DNA of 64,000 nucleotides, from positions 1,860,001 to 1,924,000 of the forward strand of contig NZ_BDCO01000002.1 in NCBI RefSeq assembly GCF_001613545.1. Reading direction: 5' to 3'. The notes beneath the pieces are model-generated. The model searched no databases. It had not been told where the DNA came from and worked only from the letters and a program-made list of their open reading frames with translations. Both the position numbers and the translations under genes were made by a program. The stretch's first letter is position 1. Each line of letters opens with the position of its first letter. The stretch comes from Terrimicrobium sacchariphilum (GTDB lineage: Bacteria; Verrucomicrobiota; Verrucomicrobiia; Chthoniobacterales; Terrimicrobiaceae). Shown here in pieces: positions 35,851-46,221 of this stretch.

Positions 35851-35874
35851 CCCGGCGTGTAATGACGCGCCGGG
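35851..35874 (+). other. hairpin upstream of the copper ATPase gene
   Basis: CCCGGCG (35851-35857) pairs with CGCCGGG (35868-35874) around a 10-nt loop in the 82-bp gap before the ATPase start. There is no T-run. It could limit read-through or be a leader element for the ATPase. Confidence 0.3.
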
Positions 35875-35898
35875 ACGCCTACTTACGAGGATTTGAGG

Positions 35899-38289
35899 AT
35901 GAGCGATCACCAGCATCATTGCTGCGGTCACAAGGAATCGTCGCGCCCGGCGCAGACCGAACCTTCCCACGCAGCACCCGACAGAAAGAACGAGCACGAG
36001 CCAGAGCACAAAGAGGCGCATAGTTGCTGTGGCGCGCACAAGGCACACCATGCTCCCGTGCAGTCGTCGACTGCGGCATACATCTGCCCGATGTGCCCGG
36101 GCGTGGAATCAGACAAGCCCGGAGCCTGTCCGAAATGCGGAATGGCCCTGGAGCGAAACCTGGCTGTTCCGCTTCCCGGAGCGAAGGCGGGATATACCTG
36201 TCCCATGCACCCCGAGGTGCATAGCGATACGCCGGGCAGTTGCCCCATCTGCGGGATGGCTCTGGAGCCTGTGGCGGCGTCTGCGGCGGAAGAGGAGGAC
36301 CCGGAGCTACGCGATATGCGTCGCAGATTCTGGTTCGGCCTGCCGCTGGCGGCGATCGTTTTCCTGCTGGCGATGAGCGAGCATATCCCGGGTTTTCATC
36401 CTCTATCCGGGACGGTGTCCGCGTGGGTGCAATTCATCCTCAGCACCCCGGTCGTGCTCTGGTGTGGCTGGCCGTTCTTTGAACGCGGTGCGAGGTCGCT
36501 GGTTTCGCGGCATTTCAACATGTTCACCCTTATTGCCCTGGGAACCGGAGCCGCGTGGATCTTTAGCGTGGCTTCCTTGCTTCTGCCGGGATTGTTGCCC
36601 GGTCATGCGGGACATGGCGGCGCGCCGATCGTGTATTTCGAGGCGGCGGCGGTGATCATCATCCTGGTGCTGCTCGGGCAGGTGCTGGAACTGCGCGCGC
36701 GGGCGGGGACAGGCGAGGCGATCCGGGCCTTGCTCAAGCTCGCTCCCAAGACGGCCCATCGCGTGACTGAAGAGGGGGAGGAGGATATTGACTTGTCCCT
36801 CGTTCATGCCGGAGACCGCTTGCGGGTGAGGCCTGGCGAAAGTGTCCCGGTTGATGGTGTTGTCCTTGAGGGTTCTTCTTCGGTGGACGAGTCCATGATT
36901 ACCGGCGAGTCGCTGCCGGTAGAGAAATCCGCAGGGGCATCCGTAACCGGCGGTACGATCAACGGCAGCGGCAGTCTGCTGATGGAGGCAAAGCATGTCG
37001 GTAATGAAACCGTGCTCGCCCGCATCGTGCAGATGGTGGCGGAGGCGCAGCGCAGCCGCGCACCGATCCAGCGTCTGGCCGACCAGGTGGCGGGCTGGTT
37101 TGTTCCCGCAGTTCTCGCGGTTTCCGCGGTGACGTTTCTCGTCTGGTGGCTCCTGGGGCCAGCTCCCGCGCTGGCCTTTGCCGTGGTGAATGCGGTCGCT
37201 GTGCTGATCATCGCCTGCCCATGCGCGCTTGGACTCGCCACGCCCATGTCGATCATGGTCGCGGTGGGGCGAGGAGCCGGGATGGGCGTGCTCATCAAGG
37301 ATGCCGAGGCTCTGGAGACCTTGAGCAAGGTGGACTACCTCGTCCTCGACAAGACCGGAACGATTACCGAAGGAAAGCCCGCGGTGGTCGCTGTAAGGGC
37401 GGTGCCAGGGCAATCGGAGGAAGACGTCCTGAAACTGGCGGCGATCTTGGAGGGCCGGAGCGAACATCCCCTGGGACGAGCGGTGGTCGACGCGGCCAGG
37501 AGTCGCAAACTGATTATCGGAGAGCCGGAAGATTTCTCGGCCATTACGGGAGGAGGCGTAAAGGGGCGATGGAACAGCCAGGAGGTCGCCGTGGGCTCTC
37601 GCGAGTTCATGGAATCCGTTGGGGCGAAATTCGACGCTACTCTCGATCCGGAAGCTGCCTCTTTGCGTAAGACAGGCAGCACCGTGGTCTGGGTGGCATT
37701 AGGAGACCAGATTCTCGGTTTCCTCGCCATCGCGGACCAGGTAAAGGCCACCAGTGCCGAAGCCATCGCCCGGCTGCACGAGCTTGGCCTGAAGATCGTC
37801 ATGTTGACCGGCGACCATGCCGATACGGCCAGCCATATCGCTGGTCAGGTCAGGATCGACACGGTCATTGCCGAGGTCACGCCGGAGAAAAAGCGCGATG
37901 CGATCTCGAAGCTCCAGGCTGAAGGCCATCGCGTGGCCATGGCTGGTGACGGCGTCAACGATGCGCCGGGTCTGGCTGCGGCCGATGTGGGCATCGCCAT
38001 GGGCACAGGCGCCGATGTGGCGATCGCCAGTGCGGGAATTACCCTGGTGAAGGGCGACCTCCTCGGAATCGTCAATGCCATCTCGCTAAGCAAGGCGACT
38101 CTGTCGAACATCCGGCAGAATCTCGCATTTGCCTTCCTTTACAACACACTGGGCGTGCCGATCGCTGCGGGCGTGCTTTATCCCGTCTTCGGCCTGCTGC
38201 TGAGTCCCATTGTGGCCAGTGCGGCGATGTCCCTCAGCAGCGTGTCTGTCATCACCAACGCCCTGCGTTTGCGGAGGGTCAAACTATGA
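35899..38289 (+). CDS. copA: Cu(I)/Ag(I)-type P1B ATPase with two HMBD domains
   Basis: The 796-residue ATPase starts with a His/Cys-rich tail, then two heavy-metal-binding modules of the CPM(C/H)P...GxCPxCGMALE type at about residues 56-80 and 94-118. Six to eight membrane helices follow, with the metal-site [10 protein letters not shown] in helix 6. The catalytic sequence is [12 protein letters not shown] with the phosphorylated Asp at residue 484, then the HP motif SEHPLGRAV and [18 protein letters not shown]. This is the SilP/CopA type that exports monovalent copper or silver from the cytoplasm. A TTG two codons upstream is less likely than ATG 35899. Its stop overlaps the cusB start (ATGA). 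Confidence 0.93.
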   Translation: MSDHQHHCCGHKESSRPAQTEPSHAAPDRKNEHEPEHKEAHSCCGAHKAHHAPVQSSTAAYICPMCPGVESDKPGACPKCGMALERNLAVPLPGAKAGYTCPMHPEVHSDTPGSCPICGMALEPVAASAAEEEDPELRDMRRRFWFGLPLAAIVFLLAMSEHIPGFHPLSGTVSAWVQFILSTPVVLWCGWPFFERGARSLVSRHFNMFTLIALGTGAAWIFSVASLLLPGLLPGHAGHGGAPIVYFEAAAVIIILVLLGQVLELRARAGTGEAIRALLKLAPKTAHRVTEEGEEDIDLSLVHAGDRLRVRPGESVPVDGVVLEGSSSVDESMITGESLPVEKSAGASVTGGTINGSGSLLMEAKHVGNETVLARIVQMVAEAQRSRAPIQRLADQVAGWFVPAVLAVSAVTFLVWWLLGPAPALAFAVVNAVAVLIIACPCALGLATPMSIMVAVGRGAGMGVLIKDAEALETLSKVDYLVLDKTGTITEGKPAVVAVRAVPGQSEEDVLKLAAILEGRSEHPLGRAVVDAARSRKLIIGEPEDFSAITGGGVKGRWNSQEVAVGSREFMESVGAKFDATLDPEAASLRKTGSTVVWVALGDQILGFLAIADQVKATSAEAIARLHELGLKIVMLTGDHADTASHIAGQVRIDTVIAEVTPEKKRDAISKLQAEGHRVAMAGDGVNDAPGLAAADVGIAMGTGADVAIASAGITLVKGDLLGIVNAISLSKATLSNIRQNLAFAFLYNTLGVPIAAGVLYPVFGLLLSPIVASAAMSLSSVSVITNALRLRRVKL

Positions 38290-39923
38290 GAACGCTTGCT
38301 CTTCTTTTATGCGCCGTACTGCTGGCCGCCTGCAACAAGGCTCCTCAGGAGACGCGCAAGATCAAGATGTATCAGAGTCCTATGCATCCGTGGATCACCT
38401 CGGACAAGCCCGGCAATTGCACGATCTGTGGCATGAAGCTCGTTCCTGTCTACGAGGGCGACGAGGTGATGAGCGGCGATAAAAACCTGATCAGCCTGCA
38501 TGATTCCTCGGTGGCGGCCCTGAGTGTTGCCACTGCGCCGGTACAGCGGGAGATGATGACGAAGAACCTGCGGTTCACCGGCATCCTGGAGGACGATGAG
38601 AATATCCACCGTGTCATTGCCGCTTTCTATGACGGCCGCATCGATCGCGTGTATGTCCACCATGTCGGCGAGTACATCGAGAAGGGCCAACCTCTGGCAG
38701 CCATCTACAGCCCGGAGCTGCTCTACATCGTCCGGGAATACCAGACCGCCATGCGGGGAGGAGATCAGGCCGTAGCCAGAAACTCCGCCCAGCGCCTTGT
38801 GCAGTATGGACTCAGCCCAGAACAGCTGGCCGGTCTGGCCAAGACACCCGAGGCCGTCTACACGATTGACCTCCTCGCCCCGATCAGCGGCACGGTAGTG
38901 ACGAAAAAAGCCTACCTGGGACAGTTCATCAAGACCGGCGAGCCATTGTTTGAAATGGGCGACCTTTCCAAGCTCTGGTTCCACGCCGAGGTCTATGAAC
39001 GCGATCTGCCGGATATCCGGATCGGCGAAAAGGCGATCATTCGCACGCCGACCGTGCCGGGGAGGGAATTCCCGGGTGTGGTGACATTCATCGATCCGAA
39101 TTTTGATGCCGCGACGCGCAGCACCAAGGTGCGCATCGAGGTGGAGAATCCGCTGGCCGATGGCGATCAGAAGGGACTGCGCCGCTTGCTCCCGCATCGA
39201 GCCTATGCCGAGGCCGACCTGATCGCGGATCTTGGCGAACGTCTCGTGGTGCCGCGATCTGCGGTGCTGCGGGATGGACGCCGGGAGGTCGTCTATGTGG
39301 AGGAGGCTCCCGGCAAATACATTCAACGATCCGTGAAAACCGGGCGCGTGGCTGGAGATCGGGTGGAGATCCTCGCGGGCGTGAATGCTGGCGACAAGGT
39401 CGTCTCCAATGGCAACCTCATGATTGACGCCGAGGCGCAACTGCGCGGTGGAGACACTCCGCCGGTCGCGGTGCCGAAGAGCGCATTGCAGGCTGCGCCA
39501 GCCGAGATTACGGCTTTTCTACAAGGGCTGGCGAAGGTCTCCGATGCGCTCGCAGCAGATAATCCGACGCAGGCTGTCGCGGCGGGGCAGGCACTGCCTG
39601 AGCTGGCGAAAGCGCTACCCGTCGAGCATGCCATGATGGCGGAAATCCAGGCGGTTCAGTCGGTGCCGACGGCACTGGCTGGCACGACTCTGGATGAGGC
39701 GCGGAAAACCTTTCTCCCATGGAGCCAGGCAGGTTCGGCACTCGCGCTGGCGGTGGCCAAAGCGGGCTTGGACCCGGGCGTGCAGGTGCTGGAATGCCCA
39801 ATGACGGGGGGCAGCTTCCCCGGAGCGCCGAACAAGGCGCAGTGGGTGCAGTCTGGTGCGGATACGCGCAACCCTTATCTCGGAGCGGCGATGCTAAGTT
39901 GCGGCGTTCCGGCCAAGCCATGA
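38286..39923 (+). CDS. cusB: CusB-like RND periplasmic adaptor lipoprotein with HMBD and DUF3347 domains
   Basis: The 545-residue adaptor has a lipobox LLAAC, then a metal-binding MYQSPMHP...CTICGMKL module. The membrane-fusion core (lipoyl/beta-barrel segments, [18 protein letters not shown] region) follows. After about residue 400 comes a C-terminal DUF3347-like domain ending with [19 protein letters not shown] and [13 protein letters not shown]. The Cys and Met there may bind metal, as CusF does in E. coli. The start overlaps the ATPase stop (ATGA) and the end overlaps cusA (ATGA), so all three are translationally coupled. Confidence 0.92.
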   Translation: MRTLALLLCAVLLAACNKAPQETRKIKMYQSPMHPWITSDKPGNCTICGMKLVPVYEGDEVMSGDKNLISLHDSSVAALSVATAPVQREMMTKNLRFTGILEDDENIHRVIAAFYDGRIDRVYVHHVGEYIEKGQPLAAIYSPELLYIVREYQTAMRGGDQAVARNSAQRLVQYGLSPEQLAGLAKTPEAVYTIDLLAPISGTVVTKKAYLGQFIKTGEPLFEMGDLSKLWFHAEVYERDLPDIRIGEKAIIRTPTVPGREFPGVVTFIDPNFDAATRSTKVRIEVENPLADGDQKGLRRLLPHRAYAEADLIADLGERLVVPRSAVLRDGRREVVYVEEAPGKYIQRSVKTGRVAGDRVEILAGVNAGDKVVSNGNLMIDAEAQLRGGDTPPVAVPKSALQAAPAEITAFLQGLAKVSDALAADNPTQAVAAGQALPELAKALPVEHAMMAEIQAVQSVPTALAGTTLDEARKTFLPWSQAGSALALAVAKAGLDPGVQVLECPMTGGSFPGAPNKAQWVQSGADTRNPYLGAAMLSCGVPAKP

Positions 39924-42900
39924 GCACGCACGAATCTCGCGGCGGTATTGGCTGGCTCATTGACTGGTCGCTGAACAATCGCTTCATCGTCGCCTGCGCC
40001 GTGCTCATCGTGGTCGCGCTGGGCTTTCGCGCGTTGCGCACCACACCTGTCGACGCCATCCCCGACCTGAGCGAAAACCAGGTCATCGTCACGGCGGACT
40101 GGGCGGGACGCAGTCCGCAGGAGGTCGAGGATCAGGTGACTTATCCGCTCTCGACAAACCTCCAGGGGCTGGCCGGAGTCAAGGAGGTACGGGCGCAGTC
40201 GATGTTTGGCTTTTCGCTGCTCACCGTCGTCTTCGAGGATGGGGTGGATAATTACTTTGCCCGCACCCGTGTGCTGGAGCGACTGAGTTTTCTTCAGGAA
40301 CTTCTGCCTCCGGGTGTAACGCCGCGGCTCGGCCCCGACGCAACCGGGCTGGGGTGGGTGTATCAGTATTATCTGAAGGTCGATCCCGCCAAGGCTCCCG
40401 ACGGGGGCTACGATCTCGGTGCCCTCCGCGCGGTACAGGATTTCTTTGTCCGTTATCAACTCGCTGCCGTCGATGGCGTGGCCGAGGTGGCGAGCGTGGG
40501 CGGGTTCGTGCGCCAGTATCAGGTCACTGCGGATTCCGGGAAGATGCGTGCGGCGGGCGTGAGTCTGCGGGAAGTGATGGATGCGTTGACGAACAGCAAC
40601 CTCAATGTCGGTGGCAAGGTCGTGGAGGAGAACGGCATGGAGTTTGTCGTGCGTGGCATCGGGCTCGTGCATTCCGTCGATGACCTGAAGCAGATCGCCG
40701 TGCGTACGGTAAACAGGCTGCCGATCACACTCCAGGACATTGCCGAGGTTTCGCTCGGGGGAGATTTCCGCCGGGGCGCTCTCGATGTCGATGGAAAGGA
40801 GGTCGTCGGCGGCATTGTCATCATGCGTACGGGCGAGAATGCGATGCGAGTCATCGAGCGCGTAAAGGAGAAGATCGCGCAGATATCTCCGTCGCTTCCA
40901 AAGGGCGTCAGCATTGTGCCGTTTTACGATCGCAGTGGATTGATCGAGCGCACCATCGACACGCTGAAGCATGCGCTCGTGGAGGAGATCATCCTGGTCA
41001 CGCTGGCGCATATCATCTTCCTCTGGCACTTCCGCAGCATCCTGATCGTCACTCTGCCGCTGCCGATTTCGATCCTGATCTCGTTTATCCTGATGAAGGA
41101 ATTTGGGATCAGCTCAAACATCATGTCGCTGGCAGGCATCGCCATCGCCATCGGCGTGCTGGTCGATGCGGGCATCGTGATGACTGAAAACGTCCTGCGC
41201 CATTGCGAGGAGGCGGAGCGCAAGAAAGGCTCTCGTTTGACGGCGCTGGAAACGCTGGAGGTCACGCGCACTGCAGCGCACCAGGTGGGCCGCCCCATCT
41301 TCTTTGCCATGGCGGTGATCATTCTCGCGTTCCTTCCGGTCTTTGCGCTGACCGGACAGGAGGGAAAGCTCTTCCATCCGCTGGCGTTCACGAAAACCTT
41401 CGCCATGGTTGGCGCGACCATCCTGGGTGTGACGCTCGTGCCGGTGCTCTGTACGTGGCTGGTCAGGGGGCCATTCCATGCCGAGAAGGAAAATATCGTT
41501 ATGCGGTTCCTGATGGGGCTGTATCGCCCTGTGCTCGGGTGGGCGCTCCATCATGGGAAAACCGTGATGATGCTGGCCTTTGCACTGTTGGTCGGGGCGC
41601 TGTTTCTCGCTTCGCGCATCGGCAGCGAATTCATGCCTCCGCTCAAGGAGGGCAGTCTGCTATTCATGCCCGTCCTGCTGCCGAGCACTTCGCTGACCGA
41701 GGTGAAGCGCGTGATGTCGTGGCAGGATCGCGTGATCAAGTCTGTTCCCGAGGTGGAATCCGCCGCAGGCAAGCTGGGCCGCGCCGAATCGGCGACCGAT
41801 CCCGCGCCGGTGGAAATGATCGAGACAACCATCATCCTCAAGCCGCAGGAGCAATGGCGGCCGGGAATGACAAAGGACAAAATCGTCGCCGAGCTTAGTG
41901 AAAAACTCAGCGTCATTCCTGGCTATGTTCCCGGCTTTCTCCAACCCATTGAAAATCGCATCCTGATGCTCAGCACGGGCATCAGGGCTCAGGTCGGAAT
42001 CAAGATTCTCGGCTCCGATCTCGATGTGTTGCAACGCACTGCCTTCCAGGTGGAGGAGCTTGTGCGAAAAATTCCGGGCGCGGTTGGAGTGGCGGCGTCG
42101 CGGGTGCAAGGCAAACCGTACGTCGAGGTCATTCCCGACCGCTTCGCCATGGCGCGATATGGACTCAATATTCGCGAGGTGATGGATGTGGTCGAGATCG
42201 GCATCGGCGGTCTCAATGTCAGTACGACCATTGAAGGTCGCGAGCGGTATCCGATTCAGCTCCGGCTGGATCGCGGAGAGCGCGACGATATTGAGAATCT
42301 CGGCAACATCCTCGTTCCTCGCCCCGGTGGAGGCAGCGTGCCATTGGGGCAGGTGGCGCAGATTGTGCGCGCCTCAGGTCCGAGCGAAATCGCCAGCGAA
42401 GACGGTCTGCTGCGGGTCTTTGTGCAGACCAACGTGCAGGGGCGCGACCTGGGCGGATTCGTCAAGGAGGTGCAGCAACGGATCGCGGAGAAGATCCAAC
42501 TCCCGCCGGGAGTGACGATTAAATGGAGCGGGCAATACGAAAATCAGCTCAGCGCCCAGCGTACGCTGATCATGATCGTCCCGGTCGTCCTGCTAATCAT
42601 CTTCATGCTCCTCACGGTCGTGTTTCGTTCAGCGTTGGAAGCCTCGCACGTATTGCTCGCCGTGCCATTCGCTCTCACGGGTGGCGTGTTACTCCAGTAC
42701 CTGCTGGGCTATAACTTCAGCGTGGCTGTGTGGATCGGTTACATTGCGCTTTTTGGCACGGCGATTCAGACCGGCGTGGTGATGGTCGTTTACCTGGAAG
42801 AGGCTTTGAAGCGCCGCATGGAGGAGAGGGGAGCTAGCTTCTCGCTCCGCGATCTCAAGGAGTCCGTGCTGGAAGGCGCGATGCTGCGCCTGCGTCCCAA

Positions 42901-43102
42901 GGTGATGACTGTTGCGACGGTGGTGGCGAGTCTGCTGCCCATCATGTGGAGCGCGAAGACGGGAGCCGAGGTGATGAAGCCGCTGGCTACGCCCGTGATC
43001 GGCGGCATGGTGAGCAGCCTGCTCCACGTGCTCGTGGTTACGCCGGTGATCTTCTATTGGATTCGCCGACGGGAACTGAAAGGCCGGATGATCGAGGATT
43101 AA
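39920..43102 (+). CDS. cusA: CusA-like heavy-metal RND efflux pump
   Basis: The 1060-residue protein is an HME-RND pump. It has helix 1 (IVACAVLIVVALGFRALR), the DAIPDLSENQVIVTADW N-terminal signature, and GIAIAIGVLVDAGIVMTEN in helix 4 with the proton-relay Asp. Porter-domain segments LLFMPVLLPSTSL and ENRILMLSTGIRAQVGI retain Met residues at positions like those used for Cu(I) binding in E. coli CusA. With CusB it would export Cu/Ag across the outer membrane, but no TolC/CusC gene is present here. The stop shares TTAA with the convergent nadA stop. Confidence 0.93.
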   Translation: MSTHESRGGIGWLIDWSLNNRFIVACAVLIVVALGFRALRTTPVDAIPDLSENQVIVTADWAGRSPQEVEDQVTYPLSTNLQGLAGVKEVRAQSMFGFSLLTVVFEDGVDNYFARTRVLERLSFLQELLPPGVTPRLGPDATGLGWVYQYYLKVDPAKAPDGGYDLGALRAVQDFFVRYQLAAVDGVAEVASVGGFVRQYQVTADSGKMRAAGVSLREVMDALTNSNLNVGGKVVEENGMEFVVRGIGLVHSVDDLKQIAVRTVNRLPITLQDIAEVSLGGDFRRGALDVDGKEVVGGIVIMRTGENAMRVIERVKEKIAQISPSLPKGVSIVPFYDRSGLIERTIDTLKHALVEEIILVTLAHIIFLWHFRSILIVTLPLPISILISFILMKEFGISSNIMSLAGIAIAIGVLVDAGIVMTENVLRHCEEAERKKGSRLTALETLEVTRTAAHQVGRPIFFAMAVIILAFLPVFALTGQEGKLFHPLAFTKTFAMVGATILGVTLVPVLCTWLVRGPFHAEKENIVMRFLMGLYRPVLGWALHHGKTVMMLAFALLVGALFLASRIGSEFMPPLKEGSLLFMPVLLPSTSLTEVKRVMSWQDRVIKSVPEVESAAGKLGRAESATDPAPVEMIETTIILKPQEQWRPGMTKDKIVAELSEKLSVIPGYVPGFLQPIENRILMLSTGIRAQVGIKILGSDLDVLQRTAFQVEELVRKIPGAVGVAASRVQGKPYVEVIPDRFAMARYGLNIREVMDVVEIGIGGLNVSTTIEGRERYPIQLRLDRGERDDIENLGNILVPRPGGGSVPLGQVAQIVRASGPSEIASEDGLLRVFVQTNVQGRDLGGFVKEVQQRIAEKIQLPPGVTIKWSGQYENQLSAQRTLIMIVPVVLLIIFMLLTVVFRSALEASHVLLAVPFALTGGVLLQYLLGYNFSVAVWIGYIALFGTAIQTGVVMVVYLEEALKRRMEERGASFSLRDLKESVLEGAMLRLRPKVMTVATVVASLLPIMWSAKTGAEVMKPLATPVIGGMVSSLLHVLVVTPVIFYWIRRRELKGRMIED

Positions 43103-44037
43103 CAACTCAGCTCCAGCATGCGCCGCACGGAGCGCTCCGCCTTTACGCGGATGTCTTCCGGGATGATGATCTCCGGCGAGCGGTAGTCGAGGCAATCCCT
43201 CAGCTTCTCGAGAGTGTTGAGCTTCATGTACCGGCAGTCGTTGCAGGCGCAGAGTTCGGTAGGGCCGGGGATGAAGGTCTTGCCCGGCACCTCGCGCCGC
43301 AGGCGGTGCAGCATGCCGCTCTCAGTGACGATGATGAAGCTGTCTGCCTTGCTGTCGCGGCAGTAAGAGAGCATCTTCTCCGTCGAGCAGACCTCGTCGG
43401 CGAGCATGCGCACGGCGTAGGTGCATTCCGGATGCGCCACGACTTCGGCTCCGGGATACTCCGCGCGGATCTTGTTGATGCTGTCGCGGGTGAACTCGAC
43501 ATGGACGTAGCAGTTACCCTGCCAGAGATCCATTTTGCGGCCCGTCTTTTCCATCACCCACGCGCCGAGGTTTTGATCGGGGACGAAGAGAATATTGCGG
43601 TCCTTGGGCGCGCTCTCGACGATCTTGAGCGCGTTGCCGCTGGTGACGATCACGTCGGCCAGGGCCTTCACGCCCGCGCTGCAGTTGATGTACGCGATGA
43701 CGTAGTAGTTCTTCTCCCGATGCTCCTGGAGGAAGGCGTCGAGCTTGTCGGCGGGGCAGGAGTCCGAGAGCGAACATCCTGCCTCCATATCGGGAATGAC
43801 CACGGTCTTCGTGGGATTGACGATCTTGGCCGTCTCTCCCATGAAGTGGACGCCGCAGAAGACGATCAGCTCGGCATCCGTCTCCGCCGCGTGGTAGCTC
43901 AATCCCAGCGAGTCCCCGACATAGTCGGCCAGATCCTGGATTTCACCCACCTGGTAGTTGTGGGCCAGGATGACGGCGTTGCGCTCTTTTTTGAGGGCAA
44001 GGATCTCTTCAACGATGTCGGTCGCGACAGTAACCAT
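43099..44037 (-). CDS. nadA: quinolinate synthase
   Basis: The 312-residue NadA shows AVILAHNYQVGEIQDLADYVGDSLGLS, FCGVHFMGETAKIVNP, the Cys of DMEAGCSLSDSC, VAHPECTYAVRMLADEVCST and the C-terminal GPTELCACNDCRYMKLNTLE. Three conserved Cys residues ligate the [4Fe-4S] cluster. It condenses iminoaspartate with dihydroxyacetone phosphate in NAD synthesis. No nadB or nadC is nearby. The gene ends 4 bp inside the convergent cusA gene. Confidence 0.97.
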   Translation of the reverse strand: MVTVATDIVEEILALKKERNAVILAHNYQVGEIQDLADYVGDSLGLSYHAAETDAELIVFCGVHFMGETAKIVNPTKTVVIPDMEAGCSLSDSCPADKLDAFLQEHREKNYYVIAYINCSAGVKALADVIVTSGNALKIVESAPKDRNILFVPDQNLGAWVMEKTGRKMDLWQGNCYVHVEFTRDSINKIRAEYPGAEVVAHPECTYAVRMLADEVCSTEKMLSYCRDSKADSFIIVTESGMLHRLRREVPGKTFIPGPTELCACNDCRYMKLNTLEKLRDCLDYRSPEIIIPEDIRVKAERSVRRMLELSC

Positions 44038-44080
44038 CGGTAAACAATCGGTGGAACGCTGGGATTTGGCAAGCGGACGC

Positions 44081-45016
44081 CTAGGCCGAAAGGGCGGCCA
44101 CCGCGTCGTTGAGCGAGGCGGCGTTGGAGATCGAAATCACCGGAGTGCCCTTGCGGATGCGGCCCACGAGACCAGCGAGAACGCCGCCGGGTCCGAGTTC
44201 GATGAACTGCGTGATGTGCAGATGGTCGATCATGTACTCGATGCTCTGCGTCCAGAGCACGCTGCCCGTCACCTGGTCGGCGAGGGAACGGCGGATCGTG
44301 TCGGCATCGGAAACCGTGCAGGCATCGACGTTGCAAACCACCGGAACGGCGGGTTGCTTGATCTCGGTCTCGGCGAGCGCGATCGAGAGCTTTTCGTAGG
44401 CGCTCTCCATCAGGCGGGAATGAAATGCTCCGGCGACCTGAAGCTCCACGGCCTTGCGCGCGCCGTATTCCTTGGCGAGGGAGACTGAGAGGGCGATCTT
44501 GGCGGCTTCGCCGGAGAGAACGATCTGGCCGGGGCTGTTGAGGTTCGCCACGTCCACATCGGCGGCGGCGGCGAGCTGGCGGATGTCGTTTTCCTCACCG
44601 CCGATGATGGCAGCCATGCCACCCTCCGTGCTTTCACAGGCTTCCTGCATGGCCTGGGAGCGCTTGGCGACGAGACGCAGGCCGGTTTCAAAGTCAAACG
44701 TGCCCGCTGCGGCGTGCGCGGTGAATTCACCAAGCGACAAACCCGCCGTGGCATGGAACACCAGACCCGGAACGCGTTCCTTGAGCGCGCCGAGCAGGGC
44801 GAGGCCATGCACGTAGAGCGCGGGCTGGCAGACTGATGTCTTGGTCAACTCCTCCGCCGGGCCATTGAAGGCGACATTGGAAAGGGAAAAGCCCAGAATC
44901 TCATCCGCCTTCTGAAACAGGCTGGAGGCGGAGGGATATTCAGCGGCCAAATCATGGCCCATGCCGACGGCTTGAGCTCCCTGACCGGAAAACAACAGTG
45001 CGATTTTTTTACTCAT
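44081..45016 (-). CDS. fabD: malonyl-CoA:ACP transacylase
   Basis: The 311-residue protein matches FabD: IALLFSGQGAQAVGMG at the N-terminus, the nucleophile elbow AGLSLGEFTA (Leu replaces the usual His in GHSLGE), RSQAM, and GAFHSRLME with the catalytic His. It loads malonyl groups onto acyl carrier protein for fatty-acid synthesis. The substitution in the elbow is also seen in some FabD homologues. The start overlaps the glycerate kinase stop as ATGA. No other fab gene is adjacent. Confidence 0.95.
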   Translation of the reverse strand: MSKKIALLFSGQGAQAVGMGHDLAAEYPSASSLFQKADEILGFSLSNVAFNGPAEELTKTSVCQPALYVHGLALLGALKERVPGLVFHATAGLSLGEFTAHAAAGTFDFETGLRLVAKRSQAMQEACESTEGGMAAIIGGEENDIRQLAAAADVDVANLNSPGQIVLSGEAAKIALSVSLAKEYGARKAVELQVAGAFHSRLMESAYEKLSIALAETEIKQPAVPVVCNVDACTVSDADTIRRSLADQVTGSVLWTQSIEYMIDHLHITQFIELGPGGVLAGLVGRIRKGTPVISISNAASLNDAVAALSA

Positions 45017-46119
45017 AGGGAAATGTGTATCAGGCGGGCTGCCCGGGCAGCCGCGGATTCCAGTAGTTGTGACGCACGGGACCGGCTTTCATCAAGCGTC
45101 AATGGCCGGTCGGCGATCGGAATGCATGCGGTAAATACCTCCGACTCGTCTTCGAGGCAACCGGTAAAGGCGAGGATGGGCTTCCCCTGGCTCCGGGCGA
45201 GTTCGGCAAGGGCGGCTGGGCCTTTGCCATGGGCGGTCTGGGTATCGAGGCGACCCTCGCCAGTAACGACCAGATCGGCTGAAGCGACACGCTCGCCGAG
45301 TTTCAGCATCCGGGCGATGGTGGCGAAACCGGGTTCCAGCCGACCGCCTGCAAAGGTGAGCAGGCCGAATCCGAGCCCGCCTGCCGCGCCTGCGCCGGGA
45401 TGCTCGCGATGGTCGACACCGAGGGTTCGCGCACAAACATCCGCGAGATGGCGCAAGGAAGCTTCCATGAGGGGCTGCAATTCCCCGGTCACCCCCTTTT
45501 GCGGGCCGTAAACAGCCGTTGCGCCTTCGCGTCCCAGCAAGGGATTACGCACGTCGCAAAGCCCGGAAATTTCCGGAATAGATGTGTCGGGGGGGCGAAT
45601 CTCGGAAATCTCCCGGAATTTCCCGGGAAGGGCCACGATTGGGTTGCCGCTCTCATCGAGGAACTGCCAGCCCAGGGCGCTCGCCATACCCGCCCCCCCG
45701 TCGTTTGTCGCACTGCCGCCGAGTCCGACGATGATCTTTTCCGCGCCCCGGTGGATGGCGTCACGCATCAGCTCGCCTGTGCCGAACGTCGAGGCGCTGG
45801 CCGGGGACAACTCGCTCTCTGCGATACGCCACAATCCGGAGGCTGAACTCATGTCGATCACAGCGGTGCGGGTTTCGGGCAGCCAGGTGTAGGCGGCCGA
45901 AATCGGGCGTCCGAGAGCATCGTGGGCTGGCGCGGTGATTTCGTCGCCCGCGAAATCGTGACGAAACACCTCGGCGGTTCCTTCGCCGCCATCGGCGATG
46001 GGAGCGGAGTCGAAGGTGGCGGTTGGCCAGACCTTGAGGAATCCTCTCTGAAGCGACTCAGACACCTCGGCGGCAGAAAGAGAGCCTTTGAATTTATCAG
46101 GAGCCAGGAGGATGCGCAT
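45013..46119 (-). CDS. glycerate kinase (GarK/GlxK type)
   Basis: A 368-residue glycerate 2-kinase family protein. It shows MRILLAPDKFKGSLSAAEV, DSAPIADGGEGTAEVF, the glycine-rich VGLGGSATNDGGAGMA and the C-terminal VTGEGRLDTQTAHGKGPAALA. It phosphorylates glycerate to 2-phosphoglycerate. I chose ATG 46119, directly before the family's N-terminal strand; the upstream frame to 46161 is unconserved. It overlaps fabD by 4 bp, an unusual pairing of central metabolism and fatty-acid synthesis. Confidence 0.93.
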   Translation of the reverse strand: MRILLAPDKFKGSLSAAEVSESLQRGFLKVWPTATFDSAPIADGGEGTAEVFRHDFAGDEITAPAHDALGRPISAAYTWLPETRTAVIDMSSASGLWRIAESELSPASASTFGTGELMRDAIHRGAEKIIVGLGGSATNDGGAGMASALGWQFLDESGNPIVALPGKFREISEIRPPDTSIPEISGLCDVRNPLLGREGATAVYGPQKGVTGELQPLMEASLRHLADVCARTLGVDHREHPGAGAAGGLGFGLLTFAGGRLEPGFATIARMLKLGERVASADLVVTGEGRLDTQTAHGKGPAALAELARSQGKPILAFTGCLEDESEVFTACIPIADRPLTLDESRSRASQLLESAAARAARLIHISL

Positions 46120-46221
46120 CAGGGGATGCGCGAGCATGGCAGAACCCGGGGTGCATCGCAATGGCGGCGCGGGGGGACAGGCAACCTCCGCAACGGTTTC
46201 TTACGTTGTTTTTATATATAT

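Noticed and set aside
45922-46221. Upstream extension of the small lipoprotein gene
   Set aside because: This part is antisense to glycerate kinase. The lipoprotein signal starting at 46222 is a complete and convincing N-terminus.
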